Shown here: positions 1 through 12,681 of the stretch, piece by piece | Layout: each line of letters begins with the position of its first letter | How positions within the stretch are numbered: position 1 is the stretch's first letter | From: Sycobia sp. Sy_11 | Taxonomy: Eukaryota > Arthropoda > Insecta > Hymenoptera > Epichrysomallidae | NCBI GenBank assembly: GCA_018907035.1 | Contig: JACCIC010000273.1 | Span: forward strand, 393,501 to 457,500 | Length of the DNA: 64,000 nt | Direction of reading: 5' to 3' | Notes under the pieces: generated by a model | The model's database searches: none | What the model was told of the DNA's origin: nothing | What the model saw: the letters and a program-made list of their open reading frames with translations, nothing else | Made by a program: the position numbers and the translations under genes

Positions 1-1190
1 AATAATGAAGAGTTACTTCGTTGAGAAAGGCGAAATAGCGGGGTTTTTTTATCGCTAGTTCGCCGGAGGTGTCGCCTGATTTCTCTTAGCTAGCCGGCCT
101 GAAAATATGAGAATTTTACGGACGAAATGATAAAAATTTAACGTTTAGCATTTGTAAACATTTTCTACATTCGGCCACAGTAAATTATGATACGAGGTTG
201 GGAAGCGAATGCAAACGCGTTTCCTCCATATCGTGTCAGGCAAGACACCTTTTAACACTCGTCAGGGTGCACAAGCACAATTTTCGACGGTCAGCTCGAG
301 TGAGCAACGCATTATTTATGATTATGTATTTATGATATTGCCGAACTCAGTATACAGCAATATTAGATCACCGAGACTTCCTTCGTTTTAGATATTTCCT
401 TCTTTCGGGAGAGAAGAACGGTCTCTCGAACGCGAAATGGAATACAATTGGAAGATTCTAGATCGAAATTTTCTAGATCGTCAGATATTATGCAGACTTT
501 GGAAATACGAGTTTCGCTCCTCCTGCTCTTCTCATTCGTTCCGTTATTCGGGCTTTGTTCTTTTTCGCGGCCGATGTCAAAATGCTCTATTTTACGTTCC
601 GGAGGTCAGCGGGGGAAAAACTAGTATTTTACACCCTGATCGTTAAGGTGACTGATTTTCGCATTATCGCTGAATTATATTTTACGCTACGAGAGTCAAA
701 AAATTATTACAAAGTTGCGATTTGGAGTTTGGAGTTGTGCAAAAATAATTTTTTAATTATCTTCGTCGCATATCAAAATATTCAAGAATATAGGGGCTTC
801 AGCCTCTCTTCCGGCTCTGAGACTCCTGTAATTTTCTTTCTCGATCAATCCTTCGTTCCTGCTCTCTCTCTCTTTCTCCCCCATTTGGCGGATGCACGAA
901 GCCTTATTAAAAAGTCTAAAGTTTCGCGTTTGTTTTAAAAATAACGCGAACATAAACTGTCCCATAATTGGATATAAAGATATCGGCCAAATCTTCACAA
1001 TACATATTAGGGGTATACGTGTAACGTAAAAGAACTCACCGAAACAGCGTCAAAATACAGCAACGCTCGTATGAGGAATCTTACATACACTCGTTCGAAA
1101 TCACTTCGTATATATACATATAAATATATATATATATAGATCTATATGAATCTAAGTATTTAGAATGTACGAATATGTAACGTCCGAAAA
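1..1190. other. No gene recognised
   Basis: Moderately AT-rich unique sequence. Short open frames are present, but none has motifs, codon bias or splice signals that suggest a gene. Confidence 0.5.
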
Positions 1191-1349
1191 GTTTCACTGA
1201 ATCGGTATGACGCGCGCGCGCACGCGCTCGCGGGACGTCGCTGTATCACTGCACAAACACGCGCGCACTGACGGTTCGCGGGCTCCGCTCCTACAGATAT
1301 ATTTATATAAAAGTTGGGAAGCGCACCCCGAACGCGCTCGCTCGCACGC

Positions 1350-1397
<48 letters not shown>

Positions 1398-1461
1398 TGA
1401 TGCCTTTGCCGAGAGCTCCGCGCCACGAGAGCGCCGAGAGGGATTAAGAGGAATCCGCGCA

Positions 1462-1510
<49 letters not shown>

Positions 1511-2310
1511 TGTGCGTGCGTGTGCGCGCGCGCGCGTGTATATGCGTAAGTAAGTAAGCAAGTGGAAGAGGAGAAACCGATGGCTGCTCGTTTATAAGGT
1601 AATGCAGTGTAATGCGGATTAGCCGCTCTGGCGAGTGTTCACCGGAGACTGCGCGGGGCCAGGCGCGGAGATCGCGTATAATACTCGCGAGTCGCGCGCT
1701 CGATCGCTCTGTATGCGCGCGCGCGCGCGCGCGCATTATACCGATCATTATACGGCGGGTATATCTCGTGCGAACTTTTTCATTTTCTCACCTCGCACCT
1801 TGCGCCTACGTGGAATATCCCTCGTGCCCTCTCCCCCCCCCCCGAAACCCATCTCCGCGCTCCTTCGCCGCTTGGCCGCCGAATGTAAAATGCTTTGGGG
1901 AATTGGGGAGCGAGAGGGGACGCGCGGATATGATTTATGCGCACCGTAGTGCTCTTACGGGTGAAATAATAAATGCGAGGTCCCGGGATGCGCCGCGAGG
2001 GTCGGTCCTATATGCCGCGTACAAAGGCAGAGCTGCGTCGAGACACGGGAATGGACGAGATCGCAGATGGATCCGTGACCGCGCAACTACCGTACGCAAT
2101 TCGCGTATGCAATTCTTTCGGACGATCGGACGATTTGACGATTTTCTATATGGCGCGCACAATGCGGAAATGCTGCTACATAGAGCATTTGGGGAGCGAA
2201 TTGTCAGCGATGCACGTCAACTGCTACACGTGTATATAATTTCCCTTTCGAAATTTTCCGGATCCCTTCGGGGCGCATCCTTCTTCTGGCCAGATCTATC
2301 AAACTGTTAG
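1190..2310. other. CpG-rich island with (TA)n and (CG)n runs
   Basis: GC-rich sequence with many CpG dinucleotides, containing (TA)n at 1353-1390 and 1464-1507 and (CG)n at 1715-1734. Open frames run through on both strands because GC-rich sequence has few stops; they encode Arg/Ala-rich and Tyr-Ile repeat peptides and are not credible genes. It could be the promoter island of a gene outside view. Confidence 0.5.
1353..1507. repeat. Two (TA)n microsatellites separated by 73 bp
   Basis: Uninterrupted TA at 1353-1390 and AT at 1464-1507. Confidence 0.95.
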
Positions 2311-4200
2311 CGCTGCCAGAATTTTCGTGGCTGGTTAATAAGAATCTATAGAAATTTTAATATGTGATAATGCATTTATAATTCGGACAAATATTTATAC
2401 GGAAATCTGACAATACGACGGATATTGCAAAAAACGTCTATTTACCTAAAAATAAAAGCCGTAGATAATTCAATTTAAGGGACAATTTTAACTAAAAAAT
2501 TATGTTTCTTACGTTTGAATTGTTAATAAATAATATTTCTACACAGATGATATAAGTAAATCTATACAATTCATTAGAAAAATCTTAATATTTATGAAAT
2601 AAGGAAAAAAAATCACCTTGCAAACTTTCCAAATTCTTACAATTGGTCAGAGTCGAGTAAGGTATCCTTTTTGCGTTCTCATTTGGATGAACCGCATCCG
2701 ATTCCGTACGGATTTTCGTATATTGTACGCGCTGAATCGAGCCGCGCAAAATACGCGCACGTAGATCAGGCCTAACTTGATTCCAATTTGGAGTAAAAGT
2801 ATCTTAATTCTAATTAGATTTCCAAGAGCCTTCTCTGTATAATTTATAATGGGAAACACGAGCCAAGATCTTATGTGAATTGTATTTGAATCGTATGTGG
2901 TAAAATGATTGAACAATGATACAGCGATCTAGTAGTTGAGATAAAACGTATATAGGTACGTAATTATAAAGAACGAATTAAAAAAATAAGTTTTATTAAT
3001 ATAATACCCGCCGGATATATTGGTATACAATTGTTTTTTTATTTCATAATTAAAAACATTTTTTTTTATTAAAATAAATATATAAAATGAATAGCAGAAT
3101 TATATATATTTAATTTTAGATATACTATTTTTCGATGTAATATTATTATTATATATACTAATTTTAGATATAATATAATATACATTATAATTTTAGACGT
3201 TAGTTAAGGCGGAAAAAGTTTTATTAATTAAAAACCTTTGTATCAAAGACATGTTCTTTTAAATTAAAATATTTTGCACTTAAGAAATTACTGTAAATTT
3301 AATAGTAATATATTAATTTTTTTAATAACTATTGTATTATAGAATCATTTTAGTAATTAGTCACATCGACTTTTGATAGGATTTGCATAAGAAGTCTTCT
3401 GACAAGCTTCCGGACGGGACGCCACGTGCTATTCCCTGTTTAAATCTTGGACAGTTTTAAGCAAGATTCTTATAAGATTTCCGTGTCAGAATCCCATTTG
3501 ACAGAGAGTCGGTACAGGATTCCAATCAGAAATTCCTTGAGATTTTTACGTTATATTTCTCATCTATAAAATAGATTTTAGTATTTAAAAGTGCTAAATG
3601 TAATTAAAAGTTTCATAATCTAGTTAATGCAAACTTTGTAGCGACGTCTAGTCTGATTTATGCGCACTATACAATTCAAAAGATAATAGAATGAAAACGC
3701 GTATAAATGTACTATGAAAAGCGCGTGAGTAAAAGATTTAGATCAAAATAAGTTATTTGAATTTTATGCAATTTTCACTATCTTTATACCACGTATTTCT
3801 ATTAAACTCGATCATTATACAAAACAAAAAAAAAAAAGACACAATACAAAAATTCTTTCGTTACATCGATATGGGCGTCTTTAACGGTGAAATAATCCCA
3901 GGCCGGCACATTCTTGTAGCAATTATAGCGTATTTACATTATATGACTATACATCGGTTCCTGTATATATATATATATATATATATATAGATCACAGTAT
4001 ATCACACTTGAAAACCTGCTTTATCAGCGTGTGGGTGCCTGCGTGCGCGCACCTGCGGTTTTTTTTCTTCTTCTTTATGTATAAGGGAACGGCCGAGGCC
4101 TTGAATCGCGGCTCCGCTCGCGTTTCTATATCCGCCACCGGAGAGGATATATATATATATATATACACATATATATACCGAATCATTGAGCGCGTGTAAA
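2311..4200. other. AT-rich sequence, no gene recognised
   Basis: AT-rich unique sequence with (TA)n at 3964-3989 and an interrupted (TA)n at 4147-4177. No coding or RNA feature seen. Confidence 0.5.
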
Positions 4201-4540
4201 TTAACGAAATGGCGAATCGTTGAAAACAATTTTTCTAAATATACATACATGCACGCACGCACACACACACACATGCGCGCGCGCGCGCGCGCGTGGATAT
4301 GAACCGAGAGCGCTCCGCGGCGCGCTCCGACCGAGAACAGGTGCCGATCACGGCCTTGGGAGATCGCGCGCGCGCGGGCCCAGCGCCGGGGCTCGCGTGA
4401 GTCATGGGATCGCGATACTCGCCGGTCGCGCGCTCGCGGAGATCGATGAACGCGCCCAGGCTGCGCGCGGTTTTTTTGGCGCACCGAGGCGGGCCGCATC
4501 GTCGCCTCTGCGAAAAGCTTTCCTTTGCTTTCCTTTTCTC
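4200..4540. other. Second CpG-rich island with (CA)/(CG) alternation
   Basis: A (CA)n to (CG)n run at 4261-4294 leads into CpG-rich sequence to about 4520. Open frames on both strands are Arg/Ala-rich and overlap, as expected from composition alone. Confidence 0.45.
4261..4294. repeat. (CA)n-(CG)n alternating purine-pyrimidine tract
   Basis: AC repeats pass directly into GC repeats, an arrangement able to adopt Z-DNA. Confidence 0.9.
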
Positions 4541-7500
4541 AACGTGCTTCAACGTTCTGCTTATCGAAGAATACTTCGAGGATGGGACACGGACGAAATT
4601 GTGGGCAAATCGTTATTCAATCTTCGAATGGTTCGAATGGCATAGTGGAGGCCTTGGATTATTCACAAATTTCCTTAGAATGCAGCGATTTTGCGAAATT
4701 AAGAAAAAAAATGTTATTACGCTCAAATTTATCGAATGTAAGTTGCAAAATTGCCCTCTGTGCTTATACTGCTTTATTAATTTTATCGCTCTTAGTATTT
4801 CTAACTTAAAAATTTCTATTTTAAGGACGAATTTCTATTTAGCAATATCTGCAGTAATATTTACCTTAACTGTAGTGTGTCCATTTAAGCCGTAAGAAAC
4901 AAAATTTAAAAAAAAATTGAATAATCTTATCATTTGCTACAAGGCAGATGGACTACATTTTGGTTAATTTCGGTTCATAACAGGATTTACGGAATTTATA
5001 TCTTCATTAATAATAAATAATTTAAAATTATTTTATATAAAGTAAATAAAATTTGTAGTAAAATAAAGCTTAATCGAAACCGGTAAGACACGAATACGCC
5101 GAACTTTCGCTCGTATTTTATTAGTAGACCAAGCTAGGGTCCGCTGTCCTTTGAACAGGCGTTTTCTGGCCTCCTGTACGCTAATTTTGTGAGAGTGATG
5201 CCAAAAACAAAAAAAAATGTTAACAGTACATTCAATACAGAAGGCTACATTCAATACAAGCTGATGGAATATCGATGGATCCACGTTCATCGAGCAGACG
5301 TCCGAAACCCCCGCCGGACTTATATGTCAATAAAATTTACGCGCACGTTCGGCGTATCGCGCGCGGTTACGCTTTCGGTTTACACCTGTCTGTCCACGAG
5401 CCCGTAGTGATAATTGGGTTCTTTTTTACACGTGAGATTCGCCGTTGCGATTCGAGCAATGATATTTGGCAAAATTTTTTTACGAACCTGAGACGACGAG
5501 GAACCGTTCGGTTCTCGCCTCCCAAGCCAATCGGGATGTGGAATTTTGCCCACGTCGTTCGACGATTCGCCGAAAGCGAATGCGGCTTCCGATGAATAAT
5601 ATTTCGAGCGACTGTCTGCGAACGCTGTTACAAATGCGTTATAACGGGTTTCGTTAGATTTCTAAATAAAAACTTGAATTTTACAACTTAAATTTGCGAC
5701 AATTCGAGCTCTGGTCAATAGTTTTGGATTTTCTAAAATACAGCTAATTTACGAATTGAAATTGAATCTGAAGAAGAAAAATTAAAACAGTCTAGGGCTT
5801 TGCATTTTTATTTCGATACGTGTAGTCGCGTTTTTACGGCATTTCGCTGATTCAAATTGTTAACGACGAATTAACTTTGCCGGATCCCTGTGCCTTGTCA
5901 AAAGTCAACGCAATCCTTCTGGGAGTAGGACGTCCTTTCGCAGGTTACTTTTTTCATATAAAGAGTACTTATCCGAAGTGACTTGTATTCCATTATCGGG
6001 AAATCGGGGAAGGGCCATCAAAGCGAAGTGCGAAGATTTTATTAAGACACGCGCCGATGGATTTTATAGAGTAACTCCTCAAGGATGTATTCGTATTGTA
6101 TTGCGCGAGTATAGGGTAGCCGAACGAAGGGCAATTGCCAAGTGCTAGGAGAACCGTTTTGCGTAGTTATCAGGTTATATTTTCTACTAAAATGCATAAA
6201 GTATAAAGTGTGATCTTTTTTTTTTTTTTTTTTGAAAATCACAAGTTCAACCTTACGCCTATCGTTGTAACGAATGTGAGATTTAGCGAGATTTACGATT
6301 CACGACCTCGTGCCGTCTCATAGCCGCGCCCGAGGATCACGCCGGGTGTATATTTTTTGTATTTTACATTTGCCCATGTTGGCCAGAATACTATTATAAT
6401 ACAGCGGGTGTAAAGTCGACGTTTTACGTCTGATTTTTAGAGCGCGAGCCAGCAAGAAATACGTCAAAATCGCACTGATACGGCTGATACGGCGTGTACT
6501 TTATAGTATAGTATTTGAATTATAAATTAATTTTTTATATCGACCTTATACGCGTCTTTTTTTATAATGGTATACTTTAAAATTCAATGCGGTCTAGGAC
6601 GTGTAGGATAAAATACCATTATTTTCTGCGATTGGGCCGAAGTCTGAATAGCACTTTAATAATCAGACGTTCTTATTAATTTTAATTAAAATCTTCCAGC
6701 TGACTATTTGCATTTAAGCATATCGGAAAATCATATTGTAATTACAGTTTATCATTATCATATGGCTTCTATTTTCTTTCAAGAGATATTCAGATAGCTT
6801 TGTGATTAGCTATTGTTTATTATTTATCCAAGTATTAAAATTCATTTCCATCAAGTGCGGCGAATAATAATCTATAGTAAATAAGCGAAAAAAATACAAC
6901 TTCGCTTTAAATTTTTTAAGCCCGCTCAGTAAATTTTTTTTTTTTTTTCATACGGAAAATCCAACGATACAATGGATACTAAACCGAACGGCGCTGCATT
7001 TTTCGATCTCTGAATCGATATGATTAAAATATACGTCCCTTTACCACGCACCTAAAAAAAAAAAAAGAGAGAAAAAGGGATTACTCCTTGAAAAAAGGTA
7101 TAAAGCAACTATTTTAACTTCCCTCTATTCCACACGCATCCTTTAGAACGTTTCGAGAGTTCGATGCGAAATTTTATGACGCGCGTTTTATTTTATAGAG
7201 AAGAAACACCGGTTTAATAACTAGGATGCGCTCGTATGAAAGAAAAAAACTAACACAGAAAATGAGAACGAAGAAGAAGAAATAACGAAGAATCAACCCG
7301 TGTCCTTCTAAAAATTGATAAGAACGGGAGGGAAATGAGAGTGAGACGGGACTTTTCGAATTAATTAACTGGAAAGTTTTGTTTTACTTCACTGTATGCG
7401 CGTGTATTATTCTGACTCGTTATCGCGTATAGAATAAATATACGTTTGCTGGCAAAGTTTTTCACTTCCAGCCGCACTCGCCGTCTGTACTCGCCGAAAG

Positions 7501-7733
7501 CCCAATTCTTCGCTCGCAATTCAGAGATTTTCAATGAGAGAGACAGAAAGGAGGCACAATTTTCTCATTACGTTCTGTATATATATATATACAGGCTCGC
7601 TCGTCGCGACGCTGCCACGGCGATATTCCATAGTACTGATTTAAATTACCGTCTTTATTAGCGCCTCACTGTCGCGGCGTAATTTAATTACATCTCCCTT
7701 GAGGTCGGCTCTTGATTTTTTATATTACGCATG

Positions 7734-7736
<3 letters not shown>

Positions 7737-7779
<43 letters not shown>
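7737..7779. repeat. (TA)n microsatellite
   Basis: About 43 bp of uninterrupted TA. Confidence 0.95.
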
Positions 7780-7781
<2 letters not shown>

Positions 7782-8789
7782 CGCGCCCGCAGCCCTCCTC
7801 TCGGTGGCTCTCGGCGCAATTATTGCGAGGCTTCGTAGCGCCGAAGCGCCGGGCGCTCTCGTAAAATCGACCAAGCTCTGAAGAGAGAGAGAGAGAGAAA
7901 AAAAAGAAGTTCGAAAGAAGTAACTCGTTGAGTAAATCGAAAATTCAATTGCAGATAAAAAGGAAGGGCGTTAATCCAATTGGGGCGTGGCATTGAAAAG
8001 CCCTCTGCAACAAAACGAGCAACCTTCGCCGATTGGCCGTTCCGTGGCTTATCTCGCGTGCGAATGATTGGGATGAGTGATAAAGTAACTGCACGCAGTT
8101 ATGCTAGAGGGGATGGGGGCTGTTTAATCCACGGAACTTGTATATATATAGAGGAATCGATGTCTGCTTTTAGATAATTAACGGTTTGCAAACTGATGTA
8201 GGCAGTCCCGTATGACGAACCCTGGGCTTTCAACGAACGGTGCTATTTATTTCTCGTCCTATGCAAAATGTGTGATCAATTCTCAAGTACATACTCCGAA
8301 ATTTTTTAATTAATTCAGTCATTTTCAGTTCACAATAGGAAAATGATAATAACAATCAAATCAATTTTTTATCATCTTAAATGCATTGTTCAATATGATT
8401 TTCGTATTATCAGGTAGTATTTTAAATCATATGTCACATCATCCACAACACACAAAAATAAGTATTGTTTACGCGCTCATTGGCGAATGATTCAAAATGA
8501 TAAATAAGCATCAGTTTAATGCTTTCAAAGAAGGCAATTTGAAATTCATAAAAAAAGCTTTTAATAGGAATTAATTATCATTCCGATTTTGTAAATAAAC
8601 TTAAGAGATTAGGATTAATGAAAAATAACAAAAATATTGACAACTGCATTAAATAATACAATTGCATTAAATTGAATATAAAGCAAAGGTTTATTGTCGT
8701 ACATTATATAAGATTTGTAAGCCGATAAATCCATCGGATCATGAAAAACACAAAGATCAAATTATTCCTCAAATTATTGATGAATGTTT

Positions 8790-8792
<3 letters not shown>

Positions 8793-8835
<43 letters not shown>
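8793..8835. repeat. (TA)n microsatellite
   Basis: About 43 bp of uninterrupted AT. Confidence 0.95.
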
Positions 8836-8837
<2 letters not shown>

Positions 8838-9254
8838 GTTATGTAACGATAAGTCATTTATAGAATAATGTATATAAAATCAATTGTTCGTCTTCGTAGG
8901 TTGGGCAAAGGTTTAGAAACGGATGAAAAATGAAATGACAGTGGTCGCTGCAAAGAACATATAATGAACGATTATCACATGTGCTAAGGAAATATGTAAA
9001 ACATAGATTTTAATAATAGATGGACATGAGATCAAGAACATCTAACTAGAAAATGAGTATTTTCAATAATTATTCGCGTATATGGCCAAATTAACAGTTA
9101 TAGTAGATTGTATGATAAAAAGATAATTTAACACTAAAAGATAAAAAACTAAATGTTGGATTCTATTAAAAATTCCGTTGAAATTGAATAATTACTAATA
9201 TAGGAGGCGTGGCTATTAAATAACGATAATGGTGATATAATACATTTTAATTTC

Positions 9255-9258
<4 letters not shown>

Positions 9259-9295
<37 letters not shown>
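9259..9295. repeat. (TA)n microsatellite at the edge of the mariner relic
   Basis: TA repeats followed by TTTA repeats; borders the decayed mariner coding remains. Confidence 0.9.
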
Positions 9296-9299
<4 letters not shown>

Positions 9300-9319
9300 T
9301 TATTTATTTATGATCACAT

Positions 9320-10250
9320 TAAGTATTATACTACTCTTCTACTCCCTATATCCCTATATTCCTAATTTTCCATTGTTCAAAATACGGTGCTAAAAGTCTT
9401 TTTCTATCAGTTTATGTAGGACGAGCGCCGCTTTTTCTTTCACAGCTTCAACAGCTTCAAGTTTTGCTCCTTTTAGTGCAGATTACATCTTAGGATAGAG
9501 ATAGAAGCAGCATGGTGTACGATCCGGCGAATGAGATGAATGGTCTAACACTGCTATGTTATACTTGACCAGAAATCTCTTAACGGACTGTGCCGAACGA
9601 GCCGGCGCGTTGTCTTCATGAAAAAAACATGACTTCTGCTTCCGCAATTCGGGTCGTTTTTTCCCCTCATTCTTTCACTGAGATCAGTAAGAATATGAAA
9701 ATAATAATGCTGCTTAATAGTTTGATCTTCAAGAATGTACTGATGGTATACAACTCCACGCGTATCGAACAAACAAGCCATCATCATTGCTTTTTTAATT
9801 TTGATTTGCTCATTTTCGCTTTTTGGCTCTTGGCGAAGTTGGATTCTTCCAGTACATGGATTGGTGTTACGTTAAATTAAAAAATTAAAAGTTGTGACCT
9901 ATTAATACTCTTTGTAATAAATGTTAATACGAATATTTTTGCGGGCTGCTTGTTGTTCAAATGTGTGGATTTTGGGCGCTAGTTTTCCATGAACTTTTTG
10001 GGTGTTTCAATTTTCATATAAAATTTGACGCACATATTCTTTGTCTCTTTGTATAGATTCAAGAATCGCACGAATACTTAATCGACGGCGAGGATCGAAC
10101 AAGAGTATCGAATTTTTTGATATTTACAAATTCACGTGAAAGCATTAAGCATTTATTTCTATACGCCACTTTCAGTTTTTCCATGTTTCATGTGAAATTT
10201 CACAACAATCCATCGCTTTATCGTTTCATCCATCGTTTTTCCCTCAAAAC
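9320..10250 (-). pseudogene. Second, strongly decayed mariner transposase relic
   Basis: Reading the minus strand across several frames gives successive mariner blocks in the correct order. They are an N-terminal VVKFHMKHGKTESG-like piece (near 10200), LSIRAILESIQRDKEYVRQI and KVHGKLAPKIHTFEQQAARK (about 9930-10090), QSMYWKNPTSPRAKKRK (near 9830-9880), GVVYHQYILEDQT (near 9720-9750), HEDNAPARSAQSVKRFLVKY (near 9560-9620) and SALKGAKLEAVEAVKEKA (near 9430-9480). The second catalytic Asp (HEDNAP) remains, but the third (expected in PCDF) reads PCCF. Part of the core around the first Asp is missing. No terminal repeats were found. It differs clearly from the mariner at 31.7 kb, so it is another subfamily and older. 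Confidence 0.75.
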
Positions 10251-12572
10251 AAAAACAAAAGCAAACAAAAAAATGCAGTCACTACACGAAGGCCAGGGCT
10301 AAACTGATTTGTCTACAGACACGGTAGGTATCGCATTCACAAATGTTGACCTCAGGCCAAACAGCTGACAGTCGTTAATTCTTGGCGCATGCGTATTTCT
10401 TCTGTAGCAGAAGAAGCATACGATGCCCACAGGCCTTCGGTAATAAATCACCTATTTCAATCAATCCGGTACTACTCAGACATTAAATGCTTACTATGTA
10501 TTAACGAACGATCGCGATTCAACCTTATTTTAGGCACACATCTGCTGTCACACACAGTCTGTTACTATTTACGCACTTATTAACTCATCGATGTCATATA
10601 CTTTACAACTGACCAATGGTTGGGCATGATCAGCCATTGAAAATTTCAAATAACATAGGATTTTAATGACTATATTGTTCATAAACGTTTTTTTTCATTT
10701 TATGATGACTTTTGATATTTTCTTTGACAGAGTTTAAATACAGAATCGTTTTGATTACAATTACGTGAAATTTTTCGAACGTACTGCAGTTGACAATACA
10801 CGTTTGCTTTGTCGATCGTTTACGACTTGTCACTCGTAGTAATCGGTGGATTCGTTTACGTAACTTGCAAATACTCGACATATACAAGCTAATGGCGAAT
10901 GCTCTGTCGATTGTATATACGTAAATGATTAACGATCATTCGCGCGCTTTATTACTTGTCCAACATTTACCTTTGCAGTAAATTAGCATTATAATAAGCA
11001 AATTAAGCAATTTTTTAGTAATTATATAACTAATAATCATCAAGTGTATACTTATTTACTTAATTTATTATATAAGATTGATTCAAATTCTGAATAGTAT
11101 TTGACATAAATTTCTTTGTAGAACAAATTTGTCTATTCTAATCGGAAGGTTTTGCATAAATTCGTACCATTCTCGTAACCATTCTTACTTCGACGCTTAA
11201 TTATAATGTTTTTTTGACAAAACTGCATTGACGTCACTTCATTCTCTTTTAATAATTAATTTATCTTATCACAATATGAAATAGATAGAAAAGAAGGAGG
11301 AGCTTTAACGAGAGTTGGCATTTTGTAGAAAATTAACCGGACTACAAAATTCATTCAAATTGTAATCAATTTAACTTCGACGTCATAACACGGTTATCAC
11401 AAAGGATTTAGTTTTTTTATATGTTTTCTATATTTTCACAATATCGTTGAATTCCACCTTACGTTTTTATCAATTCACGATTGATTTTTCTCGTCGATGA
11501 TGATTACATTGATAAAAACTTTGGGAATAACGTACGATCGACGACATTTGAATTTATATGTATAGATTAACCGCGAATAAAAACGAAATCGGAGCAGTCG
11601 CGCGAGCAGGCGCGAAAACAAGCGTATTACTATGGGCGTCTCGCGTCTTGCTTAACACGGCATACTTACGACCATTACGGTTCGGGGCGCATGGTTCAGG
11701 TGTCGGTCGTCCGTGAATATTCGAGCATTAACGAGGCTGCGTATAAATTTAGCGGTTGATTCCGCCTTACTAAAGCCACTTTCTCATTAATCGATAAAGT
11801 AGATTTATATGAAAACTGTGCTGTAGTCTATTTTTTCACCCCCCTCCCCTCGTATTCCATAAATATTGTCGTCAGACACTGTTGGTAAAGTAGTTACTAA
11901 AAAAAATCGGCATAATGGTATACAAAGTTAAATTTAATTTAGATTGGTAAATTTAGTAATATATTAAATGTATGCAATTTGAAATAAGTTAGATAAAATT
12001 GATGCTAATTTTCATTCAAAGTGTGTTTTAGATTTATAAAATCTACAGATAGTAGATTGAGACTCATATATTATATATATGGTACTTTATTATTTAATGA
12101 TTTAACTATTTAAATATATTGTTCTTCAAGAATTTTATTTTCCTAAAATATTTTTCCAAGAAATAGCCGAAAACAATCAATGGGTGGCGAAAATTTGTAG
12201 CAAAAAATGCGCGGAAGGTGGATTCGGCATTTGGTGCAGCTTCACTCCGCTGAACGGGGGGGGGGTGGGGTTAATAAAGTCAAGAGCGGTATTCTGAAAT
12301 TATTATGATGCTCGAGCATATAATCCAAATAATTGCAAAGTTATTTTTCACTCTCTTACTTACTGTCTTACTATACCGAACGATTACTGTAAATTTTTAA
12401 GACGTGCGCGGAATTATCGACTGTAAAATACTTTTATTTTTTATTTCCAATTTTATACTTTTCACTCGACTTTCTTGAAATCGTCAAACTATTTGTTTTT
12501 CCTTTAAGGATGGATTTACGATAAAACTTCCTGTAAGTAAGTTTTTGCGCAGTGTTCATGTCGTTTTAAAGT

Positions 12573-12621
<49 letters not shown>

Positions 12622-12639
12622 TTCAATATATATCACACA

Positions 12640-12677
<38 letters not shown>
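12573..12677. repeat. (CA)n and (TA)n microsatellites
   Basis: CA at 12573-12619 and TA at 12645-12677, separated by a short AT-rich spacer. Confidence 0.95.

Positions 12678-12681
<4 letters not shown>

Larger units (their letters stand above)
4540..9250. other. No gene recognised
   Basis: Mixed AT-rich sequence with poly-T and poly-A runs (near 6217, 6938, 7053) and (TA)n at 7737-7779 and 8793-8835. Short open frames lack any family motif. Confidence 0.45.

Noticed and set aside
1160..1748. Overlapping open frames of 100-184 residues on both strands
   Set aside because: They pass through (TA)n and (CG)n repeats and encode Tyr-Ile and Arg-Ala runs; the length comes from composition and repeats.
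4002..4645. Open frames of 105-165 residues on both strands in a GC-rich island
   Set aside because: Overlapping Arg/Ala-rich peptides with no domain, start context or splice support.
6550..6640. ATAATGGTATA and TACCATTAT short inverted pair
   Set aside because: About ten bases in AT-rich sequence; no extension of the match into flanks.
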